A DNA stretch of 64,000 nucleotides, taken from positions 186,001 to 250,000 of the forward strand of contig NZ_JAPSKV010000003.1 of assembly GCF_031181385.1 (NCBI RefSeq), given 5' to 3'. Each line of letters starts with the position of its first letter. The stretch's first letter is position 1. A model generated the notes under the pieces. The model did not search any database and was not told the DNA's origin. It was given only the letters and a program-made list of their open reading frames with translations. The position numbers and the translations under genes are program-made. This DNA is from Fredinandcohnia onubensis (lineage in GTDB: Bacteria > Bacillota > Bacilli > Bacillales > Bacillaceae_L). Shown piece by piece: positions 9,750-22,700 of the stretch.

Positions 9750-10301
9750 ATGACAACCATTTTATTTATAACCTGCTTTGCATTACTTGCATTAGCTTTT
9801 TTTTTAATTATTCTTTTATATTTGAGAATGACACAACTAAAAGATATTGAAATCAAACAAGAACGCTTACTCAAAGAATTTGAAAATGTAATTACTTCAT
9901 ATGTAATGGAAATCAAAGAGGACAATGAAGTATTTTTAAATAGAATTCAACAAGTTCAACAAACTCCGAACAAGTCAGCAAAAAGAGAAAATATTGATAT
10001 CTCTGAACTAGATGAAAAAAATAAAGAATCGATACAAATATTAGAACCGGATTTAACAACCGAGGATATTCAAGATCTTCTACCTGCTTATGCTAATGAT
10101 AACGAAACCGAACAAAATACTATATCAGAAATAGAATCTAAACAAGAAATAACAGGGAATATTGAAAGCAATGAAGATGTGCTTGTCAAAGACATTGACC
10201 ATCTCGTCAAATTAGGACTCACATATGAAGATATTGCAAAAAAATTAAATAAAGGTCAAACTGAAATTGAACTTTTACACAAATTTCGTCAAAACAACTA
10301 A
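9750..10301 (+). CDS. swrB: SwrB/YlxL-like single-span membrane protein
   Basis: 183 residues. One N-terminal membrane helix (about residues 2-25) is followed by a charged, Glu/Asn-rich region that probably includes coiled coil, and a conserved C-terminal motif, KLGLTYEDIAKKLNKGQTEI, resembling a small helix-turn-helix-like tail found in YlxL/SwrB proteins. In B. subtilis SwrB promotes assembly of the flagellar secretion apparatus and swarming. Position as the last gene of the fla/che block supports the call. The middle part is weakly conserved, so function is inferred mainly from topology, tail motif and place. Confidence 0.8.
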   Translation: MTTILFITCFALLALAFFLIILLYLRMTQLKDIEIKQERLLKEFENVITSYVMEIKEDNEVFLNRIQQVQQTPNKSAKRENIDISELDEKNKESIQILEPDLTTEDIQDLLPAYANDNETEQNTISEIESKQEITGNIESNEDVLVKDIDHLVKLGLTYEDIAKKLNKGQTEIELLHKFRQNN

Positions 10302-10307
10302 TTTTTC

Positions 10308-10337
10308 TTGACCAGCAAGTTTTTATTATGATATATT
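10308..10337 (+). promoter_or_regulatory. Candidate SigA promoter for rpsB
   Basis: TTGACC at 10308-10313 and TATATT at 10332-10337 are separated by 18 bases. This separates rpsB from the fla/che operon and starts the structured leader described next. Confidence 0.65.
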
Positions 10338-10359
10338 AATTTTTGGTGTTATCACACAC

Positions 10360-10417
10360 GTTCATAGATTTAAGCATTGGTGCTGTTCATACAGTTTTGC
10401 TTAAAGATGATATGAAC
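10360..10417 (+). ncRNA. Structured rpsB 5' leader (likely S2 autoregulatory element)
   Basis: Two nested perfect stems are visible: GTTCATA (10360-10366) with TATGAAC (10411-10417), and inside it TTTAAGCA (10369-10376) with TGCTTAAA (10398-10405), around a 21-base loop. The element sits between the rpsB promoter and its AGGAGG at 10436-10441. Ribosomal protein leaders of this kind bind the encoded protein and limit synthesis; assignment to S2 control is inference from position and structure. Confidence 0.65.
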
Positions 10418-10437
10418 GGAGGACAAAAAACCATTAG

Positions 10438-11148
<711 letters not shown>

Positions 11149-11154
11149 TGAGCG

Positions 11155-11193
11155 AAAGGTGATAAGAGGGTTATGCCTTTTATCACCTTTTTT
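11155..11193 (+). terminator. Intrinsic terminator after rpsB
   Basis: AAAGGTGATAA (11155-11165) pairs perfectly with TTATCACCTTT (11180-11190), followed by more T. It separates rpsB from tsf, possibly only partly. Confidence 0.85.
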
Positions 11194-11236
11194 AAGAATT
11201 ATATATTTTCGCAAATTAAGTCATAATAGAAACAGA

Positions 11237-11265
11237 TTGTCTACTCGATGTGTAAATCGTAAAAA
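11237..11265 (+). promoter_or_regulatory. Candidate promoter for tsf
   Basis: TTGTCT at 11237-11242 and TAAAAA at 11260-11265 with a 17-base spacer. The -10 is weak, so this is tentative. Confidence 0.4.
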
Positions 11266-11303
11266 TGAAATAGTACATAGAGTCAAATAAGGAGGAAAAC
11301 ATA

Positions 11304-12185
11304 ATGGCAGTTACTGCACAAATGGTAAAAGAGCTCCGTGAAAAAACGGGAGCAGGAATGATGGATTGTAAGAAGGCTCTTACAGAAACTGATGGTGATA
11401 TGGAAAAAGCAATTGATTACCTTCGTGAAAAAGGTATTGCGAAAGCTGCGAAAAAAGGTGATCGCATCGCTGCAGAAGGTTTAACTTCTATCGAAGTTCA
11501 AGGTAATGAAGCAGTTATCTTAGAAGTTAACTCTGAAACAGACTTCGTTGCAAAGAATGAAGGTTTCCAAACTTTAGTAAAAGAATTAGCTGCTCATCTA
11601 TTAGCGAAAAAGCCAGCTAACGTTGAAGAAGCATTAGAACAAAAGATGGACAATGGTACATCTGTTTCTGAGCATGTAAATGCTGCAATCGCAAAAATCG
11701 GAGAAAAGCTATCGCTTCGTCGTTTTGAAGTTGTAACAAAAGAAGACGGTGATGCATTTGGTGCATACCTTCACATGGGTGGACGTATCGGTGTTCTAAC
11801 TGTTCTTGGTGGTACTTCAGATAGCGATGTTGCAAAGGATGTTGCCATGCACATTGCTGCTGTAAATCCTAAATATGTAACACGTGATCAAGTTTCTGCT
11901 GAAGAAGTTGAGCGTGAGCGTGAAGTGTTAACACAACAAGCATTAAATGAAGGTAAGCCTGAAAATATCGTAGCTAAAATGGTAGAAGGACGTCTTGGTA
12001 AGTTCTTCGAAGACGTTTGTCTTCTTGACCAAAGCTTCGTTAAAGACCCAGATCAAAAAGTTCGTAAATTTGTTGAGTCTAAAGGTGCTACAGTGAAGAG
12101 CTTTGTTCGTTACGAAGTTGGAGAAGGTATCGAGAAGCGTCAAGATAACTTCGCTGAAGAAGTAATGAGCCAAGTAAAGAAGTAA
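11304..12185 (+). CDS. tsf: Elongation factor Ts
   Basis: 293 residues. The N-terminal UBA-like segment ([22 protein letters not shown]) is followed by the EF-Tu binding core ([22 protein letters not shown]). It exchanges GDP on EF-Tu for GTP during elongation. AAGGAGG lies 6 bases before the ATG. Length is normal. A perfect hairpin terminator follows, so tsf seems transcriptionally separable from pyrH. Confidence 0.99.
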   Translation: MAVTAQMVKELREKTGAGMMDCKKALTETDGDMEKAIDYLREKGIAKAAKKGDRIAAEGLTSIEVQGNEAVILEVNSETDFVAKNEGFQTLVKELAAHLLAKKPANVEEALEQKMDNGTSVSEHVNAAIAKIGEKLSLRRFEVVTKEDGDAFGAYLHMGGRIGVLTVLGGTSDSDVAKDVAMHIAAVNPKYVTRDQVSAEEVEREREVLTQQALNEGKPENIVAKMVEGRLGKFFEDVCLLDQSFVKDPDQKVRKFVESKGATVKSFVRYEVGEGIEKRQDNFAEEVMSQVKK

Positions 12186-12194
12186 AAAGATAAC

Positions 12195-12223
12195 AGGGAA
12201 CACATTATGTGTTCCCTCTTTTT
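12195..12223 (+). terminator. Intrinsic terminator after tsf
   Basis: AGGGAACACA (12195-12204) pairs with TGTGTTCCCT (12208-12217) across a three-base loop, then a C and five T. Confidence 0.9.
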
Positions 12224-12298
12224 GAAATGTCTAGTTTTAGCGCTGGCTTTTATTTAAGCGCTAGTACTTTTCTTTAAAAGATGGAGGTTTTTTATTCG

Positions 12299-13021
12299 AT
12301 GAGCGGTGCCAAATATAGACGTGTAGTGTTAAAATTAAGTGGGGAAGCATTAGCGGGTGAACAGGGATTTGGTATAAATCCATCTGTAATCCAGTCTGTT
12401 GCAAAACAAGTAAAAGAAATTGCTGAACTTGGAGTGGAAGTTGCTGTAGTTGTAGGTGGCGGAAACATCTGGAGAGGTAAAATTGGTAGTGAAATGGGAA
12501 TGGACCGTGCGAATGCTGATTACATGGGAATGCTTGCTACAGTGATGAATTCCTTAGCGTTACAAGATAGCTTGGAGAATCAAGGAATCCAAACTCGTGT
12601 ACAAACATCTATTGAAATGCGACAAGTTGCAGAACCATACATAAGAAGAAAAGCGATTCGTCATCTAGAGAAGAAGCGAGTTGTTATTTTTGCGGCGGGT
12701 ACAGGAAATCCTTATTTCTCAACAGATACAACTGCTGCTTTACGTGCTGCTGAAATTGAAGCAGAGGTTATCTTAATGGCTAAAAATAATGTTGATGGTG
12801 TGTATAGCGCTGATCCATCCATAGATAAAACAGCCGTGAAATATGAATCATTAACCTATCTTGATGTTATTAAAGAAGGATTAGCTGTGATGGATTCCAC
12901 TGCCTCTTCACTTTGCATGGACAATGATATTCCGTTAATTGTCTTTTCAATAATGGAAGAAGGAAATATTAAACGTGCCGTACTAGGAGAAAATATCGGA
13001 ACAATTGTAAGGGGGAAATAA
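12299..13021 (+). CDS. pyrH: UMP kinase (uridylate kinase)
   Basis: 240 residues, the length of the B. subtilis enzyme. An ATG at 12281 is in frame but contains the GGAGG ribosome binding site (12283-12287), so the ATG at 12299 is preferred. Amino-acid kinase fold motifs are present: [30 protein letters not shown] and [14 protein letters not shown]. It phosphorylates UMP to UDP, a hexameric enzyme feeding pyrimidine supply. A short inverted repeat (12238-12244 with 12257-12263) sits in its upstream region. frr follows after four bases. Confidence 0.98.
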   Translation: MSGAKYRRVVLKLSGEALAGEQGFGINPSVIQSVAKQVKEIAELGVEVAVVVGGGNIWRGKIGSEMGMDRANADYMGMLATVMNSLALQDSLENQGIQTRVQTSIEMRQVAEPYIRRKAIRHLEKKRVVIFAAGTGNPYFSTDTTAALRAAEIEAEVILMAKNNVDGVYSADPSIDKTAVKYESLTYLDVIKEGLAVMDSTASSLCMDNDIPLIVFSIMEEGNIKRAVLGENIGTIVRGK

Positions 13022-13025
13022 CTTT

Positions 13026-13583
13026 ATGGCAAATAACACATTAAACCAAGTGAAAGATAAAATGTCTAAAGCAGTCCAAGCATTGTCTCGTGAATTAGCA
13101 ACTGTAAGAGCTGGTAGAGCGAATCCAGCGATACTTGATAAAGTTACAGTTGATTACTACGGGGCACCTACACCTCTAAATCAGCTAGCTTCCATCAATG
13201 TTCCTGAAGCTAGAATGCTTGTTATTCAACCATATGACAAGTCAGCATTAGGAGATATGGAAAAAGCGATTCAAAAGGCTGATTTAGGCTTAAATCCAAC
13301 TAATGATGGCTCAATTATTCGTATTTCAATTCCGCCATTAACAGAAGAAAGACGTCGTGATTTGGTCAAGCTTGTTAAGAAGTATGCAGAGGAGTCAAAA
13401 GTTGCGGTTCGAAATGTTCGTCGTGATGGTAATGATGATTTGAAAAAGCTTGAAAAGAATGGTGAAATCACAGAGGATGAATTACGTAGCCTAACAGATG
13501 ATATTCAAAAATTGACAGATGAATCTATTAATAAAATTGATTCTGTTGCAAAAGAAAAAGAAAAAGAAATCATGGAAGTCTAA
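13026..13583 (+). CDS. frr: Ribosome recycling factor
   Basis: 185 residues. Family segments include [37 protein letters not shown], and [21 protein letters not shown] splits post-termination ribosomes together with EF-G. It starts four bases after pyrH, with the ribosome binding site in the pyrH stop region (AAGGGGGAAATAA), so the two are co-transcribed. A terminator lies about 30 bases beyond the stop. Confidence 0.99.
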   Translation: MANNTLNQVKDKMSKAVQALSRELATVRAGRANPAILDKVTVDYYGAPTPLNQLASINVPEARMLVIQPYDKSALGDMEKAIQKADLGLNPTNDGSIIRISIPPLTEERRRDLVKLVKKYAEESKVAVRNVRRDGNDDLKKLEKNGEITEDELRSLTDDIQKLTDESINKIDSVAKEKEKEIMEV

Positions 13584-13614
13584 TCCATTTCAATGTACAA
13601 TATATTGTAAAAAG

Positions 13615-13643
13615 ACCCTCTTACGTTTACAGGGGGTTTTTTT
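13615..13643 (+). terminator. Intrinsic terminator after frr
   Basis: ACCCTCT (13615-13621) pairs with AGGGGGT (13631-13637, one G-U pair), followed by a run of T. Confidence 0.85.
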
Positions 13644-13684
13644 GTTAATACTGTCTACTAATTAGTTACCTCGAACGAAACAAA

Positions 13685-13693
13685 TGGTAAAAT
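13685..13693 (+). promoter_or_regulatory. Candidate extended -10 promoter for uppS operon
   Basis: TGGTAAAAT fits a TGn extended -10 with TAAAAT at 13688-13693; no good -35 is seen. It lies between the frr terminator and uppS, where a promoter is expected. Confidence 0.4.
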
Positions 13694-13733
13694 GAGTGAA
13701 ACTCGATTGAGACGGGTGTTGGAGGACTTGTTC

Positions 13734-14495
13734 ATGTTTGGAAAATTTAAAAAGACAAAAAAGGAGCCAGTTTCTATTTCTGAAGAAGAAATAGTAAAAG
13801 GGCCAATACCTAACCATATAGCAATTATCATGGACGGAAATGGGAGATGGGCAAAAAAACGATCATTGCCACGCACTGCTGGTCACCATGAAGGAATGAA
13901 AGTAGTAAAGAGAGTAACAAAGCTTGCAAGTAGACTTGGGGTGAAGACTTTGACAGTCTACGCATTTTCAACAGAAAACTGGAAGCGTCCAGAGGATGAG
14001 GTTAATTATTTATTAAAACTTCCCCAAGAATTTATGGGCACATTTTTACCAGAGCTGATAGAAGAAAATGTACAGGTTCGAATCATGGGGAATAAAGATG
14101 CGATACCTGCACATACTCAAAAAGCGGTAGATAAAGCGGTGAACGATACTAAGAACAATACAGGCATGGTATTAAATTTCGCGCTTAACTACGGTGGCCG
14201 TGCCGATATCCTGGATGCGGTCAATCATATTCTTTCAGACTATCGTGAGAAAGACCTCCACGAAAAGATTGATGAGGATCTTTTTAATCAATACTTAATG
14301 AGTGCGGGTTTAGAAGATCCCGACTTATTAATTCGTACAAGCGGGGAAATTCGCTTAAGTAATTTTATGCTCTGGCAGCTTGCATACACCGAATTTTGGT
14401 TCACCGATGTATTATGGCCTGATTTTAAGGAAAATCATTTATTAGAGGCCATTCATGCATTTCAAAAGAGAGGTAGACGATTTGGTGGTATATAA
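13734..14495 (+). CDS. uppS: Undecaprenyl diphosphate synthase
   Basis: 253 residues from ATG 13734, chosen because GGAGG at 13721-13725 precedes it by eight bases; an earlier in-frame ATG (13692) has no such site. Cis-prenyltransferase motifs are present: IAIIMDGNGRWAKKR with the catalytic aspartate, YAFSTENWKRP, and LIRTSGEIRLSNFMLWQ. It makes the C55 lipid carrier for peptidoglycan and teichoic acid assembly from FPP and IPP. cdsA follows after 37 bases in the same operon. Confidence 0.98.
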   Translation: MFGKFKKTKKEPVSISEEEIVKGPIPNHIAIIMDGNGRWAKKRSLPRTAGHHEGMKVVKRVTKLASRLGVKTLTVYAFSTENWKRPEDEVNYLLKLPQEFMGTFLPELIEENVQVRIMGNKDAIPAHTQKAVDKAVNDTKNNTGMVLNFALNYGGRADILDAVNHILSDYREKDLHEKIDEDLFNQYLMSAGLEDPDLLIRTSGEIRLSNFMLWQLAYTEFWFTDVLWPDFKENHLLEAIHAFQKRGRRFGGI

Positions 14496-14532
14496 CCATT
14501 ACGACCAAATCGTATAAAAAAGGAATGATACA

Positions 14533-15327
14533 ATGAAACAAAGAATTATTACGGCAATAATTGCAGCAGCAGTCTTCCTGCCGATTGTTATTTTTGGTGG
14601 CGTCCCGTTTACTATTTTAGTCTATTTGATGGGAGCAATTGCTATATTTGAGCTTTTACGTATGAAGCAAATTAATATTGCATCAATCCCAGGCGTAATC
14701 TCTATTATATTGTTATGGGTTATTTTAGTTCCCAGTCAATACAATAATTTCTTTGAGACTCTTCAAATTACGAAGATTGAAATAGTTCTTCTAATTGTTT
14801 TATTTATTTTAACGTATACTGTTATTTCAAAAAATAGCTTCAGCTTTGATGATGCTGGCCTTGTGATTCTGTCAGCTCTATACATAGGATTTGGTTTTTA
14901 TTATATGATTGAAATAAGAGCGATGGGATTAGCATATATATTTTATGCATTCGTTGTTATTTGGACAACCGATTCAGGAGCGTATTTTGTAGGGAGAAAA
15001 CTTGGTAAAAATAAGTTGTGGCCGGAAATTAGTCCTAATAAGACCATTGAGGGCTTTGTCGGCGGTATTGTGACTGCTATTGTATTTGCATTCATTTTTA
15101 ACATGATTACAGATTTATTTGATTCCTTCTTATCACTTATAATCGTGACATTGTTTGTGTCTGTTTTTGGACAAATTGGGGATCTAGTAGAATCTGCGCT
15201 TAAAAGGCATTATAATGTGAAAGATTCTGGAACATTACTACCTGGCCATGGCGGAATATTAGATCGATTTGATAGTATGATATTCATCCTGCCAATCCTT
15301 TATTTCTTAAGTGCAATTATTCAGTAG
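14533..15327 (+). CDS. cdsA: Phosphatidate cytidylyltransferase
   Basis: 264 residues with seven to eight membrane helices. The C-terminal signature, from SALKRHYNVKDSG to PGHGGILDRFDS, is the CDP-diglyceride synthetase motif. It makes CDP-diacylglycerol from phosphatidic acid and CTP at the membrane, the precursor used by PgsA later in this window. The gap to dxr is 24 bases. Confidence 0.98.
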   Translation: MKQRIITAIIAAAVFLPIVIFGGVPFTILVYLMGAIAIFELLRMKQINIASIPGVISIILLWVILVPSQYNNFFETLQITKIEIVLLIVLFILTYTVISKNSFSFDDAGLVILSALYIGFGFYYMIEIRAMGLAYIFYAFVVIWTTDSGAYFVGRKLGKNKLWPEISPNKTIEGFVGGIVTAIVFAFIFNMITDLFDSFLSLIIVTLFVSVFGQIGDLVESALKRHYNVKDSGTLLPGHGGILDRFDSMIFILPILYFLSAIIQ

Positions 15328-15351
15328 TGGTTGTTTATTAGGAGTGAGTTT

Positions 15352-16509
15352 GTGAAAAAAGTAAGTTTATTAGGAGCTACGGGCTCGATTGGGCAGCAAA
15401 CATTGGATGTTATTGAAAAGCATCCTGAAATACTACAGCTTGTAGCCATGTCAATAGGGGAAAATGTTGCCCTTGGTCGAAAAATTATCCAAAAATTTTC
15501 GCCAAAGCTTGTATCTGTAAAATCAAAAGAAACATATGAATTATTTAAAAGTGAATTTTCAAGTAATACCCGATTTGTCTATGGGGATGAAGGATTAATT
15601 GAGGTGGCTACTTTCGATGAAGCAACCATCGTCCTAAACTCAGTAGTAGGAAGTGTAGGACTTTTACCTACATTAAAAGCTATCGAAGCAAAGAAGACGA
15701 TTGCCCTTGCTAATAAGGAAACATTAGTTACTGCTGGTCATCTAGTAATGGATGCAGCAAATCAGAATGGAGTTTCAATTTTACCAGTAGATAGTGAACA
15801 TTCGGCTATTTTTCAGTGTCTTCAAGGAGAAAAAGAAAAAAATGTTGAGAAGATCATTCTCACCGCTTCAGGTGGAAGTTTCCGCGACCGAACACGTGAA
15901 GAACTAAAGGATGTTACAATTGAAGATGCTTTAAATCATCCGAATTGGTCAATGGGTGCTAAAATTACAATTGATTCTGCGACAATGATGAATAAAGGGT
16001 TAGAAGTAATTGAAGCTCATTGGTTGTTCAATCTTCCATATGAACAAATTGAAGTGCTTCTTCATAAAGAAAGCATTATTCATTCAATGGTCGAGTTCCA
16101 TGATAGTAGTGTCATTGCACAACTAGGTACACCGGATATGAGAGTACCCATTCAATATGCCTTTTCATATCCAGACCGATTTCCAATGGCTGCATCAAAG
16201 GAGAGACTACGACTTTGGGAGATAGGTAAACTACATTTTTCAAAGCCCGATTTTGATCGCTTTAGATGTCTTGGGTTTGCATTTCATGCCGGAAAAACAG
16301 GTGGAACCTTACCTACTGTATTAAATGCCGCAAATGAAGAGGCAGTTTCAGGGTTTCTAAATGGAAAAATCTCGTTTTTACAAATCGAAGAAATCATTGA
16401 GGGAACAATTGAGAAGCATGATACTGTACAACATCCAAGCTTAGATATCATCCAAGAGGTAGATCAACAAACGCGGGCCTATGTTCGTGGATTAATAGAG
16501 AAAAAATAA
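15352..16509 (+). CDS. dxr: 1-deoxy-D-xylulose 5-phosphate reductoisomerase
   Basis: 385 residues from GTG 15352. TAGGAGTG just upstream fixes this start; a TTG frame start at 15331 lies before that site. NADPH-binding [10 protein letters not shown] opens the protein, and the metal site is in [11 protein letters not shown], with [27 protein letters not shown] further on. It commits carbon to the MEP isoprenoid pathway, which supplies UppS. Length matches the family. Confidence 0.98.
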   Translation: MKKVSLLGATGSIGQQTLDVIEKHPEILQLVAMSIGENVALGRKIIQKFSPKLVSVKSKETYELFKSEFSSNTRFVYGDEGLIEVATFDEATIVLNSVVGSVGLLPTLKAIEAKKTIALANKETLVTAGHLVMDAANQNGVSILPVDSEHSAIFQCLQGEKEKNVEKIILTASGGSFRDRTREELKDVTIEDALNHPNWSMGAKITIDSATMMNKGLEVIEAHWLFNLPYEQIEVLLHKESIIHSMVEFHDSSVIAQLGTPDMRVPIQYAFSYPDRFPMAASKERLRLWEIGKLHFSKPDFDRFRCLGFAFHAGKTGGTLPTVLNAANEEAVSGFLNGKISFLQIEEIIEGTIEKHDTVQHPSLDIIQEVDQQTRAYVRGLIEKK

Positions 16510-16558
16510 GATTTAGATACACTTTTTATAGTCAATCTAACAAAAGGTGGTTAAATAT

Positions 16559-17818
16559 GTGGAGACTGTGATAGCCTTTATCATTATATTTGGTGCACTC
16601 GTATTTTTTCATGAGTTGGGACATCTCGTTTTAGCAAAGCGAGCAGGAATTCTCTGTCGTGAATTTGCAATTGGGATGGGGCCAAAGGTATTTACCTTTA
16701 GAAGAAATGAAACATTGTATACGATTCGTCTCCTTCCGATTGGCGGATATGTTAGAATGGCTGGCGAAGACCCAGAAATGGTTGAAATTAAACCCGGTCA
16801 TAATATCGGGTTGTTATTCGATAATGCTGGAAAAGTAGAGAAAATTATCTTAAATAATAAGGATAAGTATCCAGATTTAAGAGTAATTGAGGTTGAGGAA
16901 GCAGATTTAGAGCATAATCTTTTTATTTCGGGGTATGAGGATGGAGAAGACGAGGTTCTAAAAAGATTTGAAGTTAGTGAGACAGCGTTTTTTGTGGCCG
17001 ATGGACAAGAAACTCAAATAGCTCCATATAATCGCCAATTCGCTTCTAAAACTTTATTGCAACGGACACTGGCAATTGCTGCGGGTCCGGCAATGAATTT
17101 TGTTCTAGCCTTTATCATTTTAATTGCAATTGGTTTATTACAAGGTACGCCAATTGATAAGCCGATTCTAGGAAAGCTAACCGAGGATGGGGCAGCACTT
17201 CAAGCAGGTCTCCATGAAGGTGATATTGTTCGTGAGATTGATAATGAACAAGTTTCTACATGGAATGATATTGTCAATATTATTCGCGCAAATCCGGAAG
17301 AAGAAATTGGATTTGTAGTTGAACGTAATGGAGATTTACTGGATATACCAGTAACCCCGAAAGCTCAACAAATTGAGGACCAAACAATTGGGATCATAGG
17401 TGTATATGGGCCTGTTGAAAAATCAGTATTACCTTCCTTGAAATATGGGGTTATGGAAACCTTCATGTGGACAAAGGAGATTTTACTTGGACTTGGAAAG
17501 CTTATTACAGGTCAATTCTCGATCGATATGCTTTCTGGACCAGTTGGAATATATGTATCAACCGATACAGTTGTTCAATCTGGGATCTATTATGTAATGA
17601 AATGGGCCGCAATTCTAAGTATAAACCTTGGAATCGTGAACCTCTTACCATTGCCTGCCCTTGACGGAGGGAGACTAGTGTTCTTTGCGTTAGAGGCCGT
17701 TCGTGGAAAACCAATTGATAAGCAAAAAGAAGGTATGGTTCATTTTATTGGATTTGCCCTATTAATGCTTTTAATGTTGGTGGTAACGTGGAACGATATT
17801 CAAAGATTCTTTCTATAA
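16559..17818 (+). CDS. rseP: Site-2 intramembrane zinc protease RseP/RasP
   Basis: 419 residues from GTG 16559; AAAGGTGG at 16543-16550 is the ribosome binding site and rules out the GTG inside it. The zinc motif HELGH is at 18-22 in the first helix, a PDZ domain lies near 195-280, and the second catalytic motif, NLLPLPALDGGR, is near 360. In B. subtilis RasP cleaves the anti-sigma factors RsiW and RsiV and the cell-division protein FtsL within the membrane. The dxr-rseP-proS order matches B. subtilis. An insert of charged residues (about 75-160) precedes the PDZ domain. Confidence 0.97.
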   Translation: METVIAFIIIFGALVFFHELGHLVLAKRAGILCREFAIGMGPKVFTFRRNETLYTIRLLPIGGYVRMAGEDPEMVEIKPGHNIGLLFDNAGKVEKIILNNKDKYPDLRVIEVEEADLEHNLFISGYEDGEDEVLKRFEVSETAFFVADGQETQIAPYNRQFASKTLLQRTLAIAAGPAMNFVLAFIILIAIGLLQGTPIDKPILGKLTEDGAALQAGLHEGDIVREIDNEQVSTWNDIVNIIRANPEEEIGFVVERNGDLLDIPVTPKAQQIEDQTIGIIGVYGPVEKSVLPSLKYGVMETFMWTKEILLGLGKLITGQFSIDMLSGPVGIYVSTDTVVQSGIYYVMKWAAILSINLGIVNLLPLPALDGGRLVFFALEAVRGKPIDKQKEGMVHFIGFALLMLLMLVVTWNDIQRFFL

Positions 17819-17842
17819 AATGAAGTGCAAAAAATCGGATGA

Positions 17843-19567
<1,725 letters not shown>

Positions 19568-19582
19568 ATAGTAGAAAAGAAA

Positions 19583-19611
19583 AGGGTACCTCGGTAGTTA
19601 TGGGGTACCCT
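19583..19611 (+). repeat. Inverted repeat after proS
   Basis: AGGGTACC (19583-19590) pairs perfectly with GGTACCCT (19604-19611). The bases after it (TAAATATTTG) are not a clean U tract, so it may be a weak terminator or a 3'-end stabilising hairpin. Confidence 0.55.
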
Positions 19612-19621
19612 AAATATTTGA

Positions 19622-19740
19622 AATGTGGCAGCGACTTGCCTAGAAACGAGAAATCTGGATACTCCGACAAAGAAGCGTATTTTTGCTTCTGCCGGAGGAG
19701 TTGAAGATTCTCGAGTTTCTAGTCGCTGAAACTAGACATT
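19622..19740 (+). repeat. Long imperfect hairpin upstream of polC
   Basis: Successive pairings fold inward: AATGT (19622-19626) with ACATT (19736-19740), CAGCGACT (19629-19636) with AGTCGCTG (19721-19728), AGAAAC (19642-19647) with GTTTCT (19715-19720), GAGAAATCT (19648-19656) with AGATTCTC (19705-19712, one bulge), ACTCC (19661-19665) with GGAGT (19697-19701), and AGAAGC (19671-19676) with GCTTCT (19685-19690). There is no terminal T run. It could be an interspersed repeat or a polC leader structure. Confidence 0.7.
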
Positions 19741-19763
19741 CTGTCTGAAGAGGGGGAACGAGG

Positions 19764-22700
19764 ATGGAATTATCGCCACAGCAAAAAGAACGGTTTATGG
19801 TCTTGCTACAACAGCTTGAATTAACTGAAGATGCAATAGTTGCACACTTTGCAAATGCAGGTATTGAAAAACTAATGATTGATAAAGAGAAGAAGGCATG
19901 GCATTTCTTATTTTCTTTTGAAAAAGTAATTCCAGCAGATGTCATGAGGATATTCTCTACGCAACTACGAACAAAATTTAGGCATATAGCAACCGTAACT
20001 TTCTCATTACATGTACAATCACAAAATGTGACTGAAGAAATGGTACAAGCCTATTGGCCGCTTTGCTTACAAGAATTAGATGGAATTGCACCACCTATTC
20101 TATCTTTATTGCATAATCAACTTCCAACACAACAAGGTCTTAAGCTTCATATCAAGACAAGAAATGATACGGAATCGATTGCTATTAAGAAAAAATACGG
20201 GCAATTATTAGGAAATGTCTATCAATCCTATGGTTTTCCTATGTTCACACTTGAAACAGAAATTGAGGTTTCCAACCAAGAGTACGAACAGTTTTTAGAG
20301 AAAAAACAACAGGAAGATCAAGAAAGAGCGTTATTAGCTGTTGCTGATATGCAAAAGAAAGAGAAGGAAAAGGATCAGAATAATACTGTTACTGGACCGA
20401 TTACAATCGGATATACAATCAAAGATGAAGAAGATTTTAAAGAAATCAGTTCAATTCTAGATGAAGAACGTAGAATAGCGATCCAAGGATATATTTTCTT
20501 TGCTGAAACAAAAGAATTGCGAAGTGGAAGAACTCTTTTAACTTTTAAAATTACAGACTATACGGATTCTATCCTAGTGAAAGTATTCTCACGGGATAAA
20601 GAAGATGTACATCTACTACAATCCATTAAAAAAGGTATGTGGGTCCGCTGTCGTGGAAGTATTCAAAATGATACATTTGTTAGAGATTTAGTGATGCTGG
20701 CAAATGATATTAATGAGATACAGCCGATGAACGAAAGAAAAGACACGGCGCCAGAAGGAGAAAAACGTGTCGAGTTGCATGCACACTCTCCAATGAGCCA
20801 GATGGATGCTGTAACTTCTATTAGTCAATTAGTTGGCCAAGCTAAAAAATGGGGTCATACAGCGATTGCATTAACAGACCATGCGGTAGCTCAATCTTTC
20901 CCAGAAGCTTATTCAGCAGCAAAGAAAAATGGGATAAAGATGATTTACGGTGTTGAAGCAAATTTAGTAGATGATGGTGTCCCAATTGCCTATAATTCAC
21001 AGCATCGTAATTTAGAAGAGGATACGTATGTCGTATTTGACGTAGAAACGACAGGTTTATCTGCAGTTTATAATACAATTATTGAGTTAGCTGCTGTTAA
21101 AGTGAAAAATGGTGAAATCATTGATCGATTTGAATCATTTGCAAACCCTCATCACCGATTAAGTGCAACAACTATTGACTTAACTGGAATCACAGATGAT
21201 ATGGTAAGATCAGCACCAGAAGTTAGTGAAGTCCTGGTTAAATTCAAGGATTGGACCGAGGATGCAATATTGGTTGCCCACAATGCAATCTTTGATATGG
21301 GCTTTTTAAATGTTGGTTATAAAAAGGCGGGGCTTGAACAAGCAACAAATCCAGTAATTGATACGCTGGAACTCGCGAGATTTTTATATCCAGAATTAAA
21401 AAACCACCGATTAAATACATTATGTAAAAAGTTTGATATTGAACTAACCCAGCATCACCGTGCGATCTATGATGCAGAAGCAACAGGTTATTTAGTCATG
21501 AAATTATTAAAAGATGCTGCAGAAAAAGAGATTCAATATCATGATCAATTAAATGATTATATGGGACAAGGTAAAGCGTACCAACGTTCCAGACCTTATC
21601 ATGCGACTTTACTAGCACAAAATGATGTAGGACTAAAAAACTTATTTAAATTAATTTCGATTTCACATATTAATTATTATTACCGTGTACCACGGATTCC
21701 ACGATCCCAGTTGCAAAAATATCGAGAAGGTATTTTAGTGGGCTCTGCCTGTGACAAAGGGGAAGTATTTGAGGGTATGATGCAGAAGTCACCTGAGGAA
21801 GTTGAGTCCATTGCTCAATTCTATGACTATCTAGAAGTACAGCCACCATCAAATTATAGACATTTACTCGAATTGGATTTAATCCAAAATGAGCGTGAAC
21901 TTAAAGACATCTTAAAAAATATTGTTAACCTTGGGGAGAAGTTGAATTTACCGGTAGTTGCTACGGGGAATGTGCACTATTTAAATCCTAATGACCATAT
22001 TTATCGAAAAATTTTAGTTCGGTCCCAAGGTGGTGCAAATCCATTAAATCGACACTCATTGCCAGAAGTTCATTTCCGCACAACCAATGAAATGTTAGAC
22101 TGTTTTTCTTTCCTCGAAAAAGAGAAGGCGAAGGAAATTGTGGTTACAAATACGCAAAAAGTCGCAGACATGATTGGTGAAGTGAAGCCGATTAAGGATG
22201 ATCTGTATACACCTAAAATCGAAGGTGCAGAAGATGAAATTAGGAATATGAGCTATAGTATGGCGCGAAGCATCTACGGTGAAGAATTACCTGAAATCGT
22301 TGAGAAAAGATTAGAAAAAGAGCTTAAAAGTATTATTGGGCATGGATTCGCAGTAATCTACCTAATTTCTCATAAGCTTGTTAAAAAATCACTTGATGAT
22401 GGATATCTCGTTGGTTCACGTGGCTCGGTTGGTTCATCATTAGTTGCAACGATGACGGAAATTACAGAGGTAAATCCATTACCACCACATTATGTATGCC
22501 CAGATTGTAAGCATTCAGAGTTCTTTAATGACGGTTCAGTTGGTTCTGGGTTTGACCTTCCTGACAAAGATTGCCCAAATTGTGGAGCGAAGTATAAGAA
22601 GGATGGACATGATATTCCGTTCGAAACGTTCCTTGGGTTTAAGGGAGATAAGGTACCTGATATCGACTTAAACTTCTCTGGTGAATATCAGCCTCGTGCT

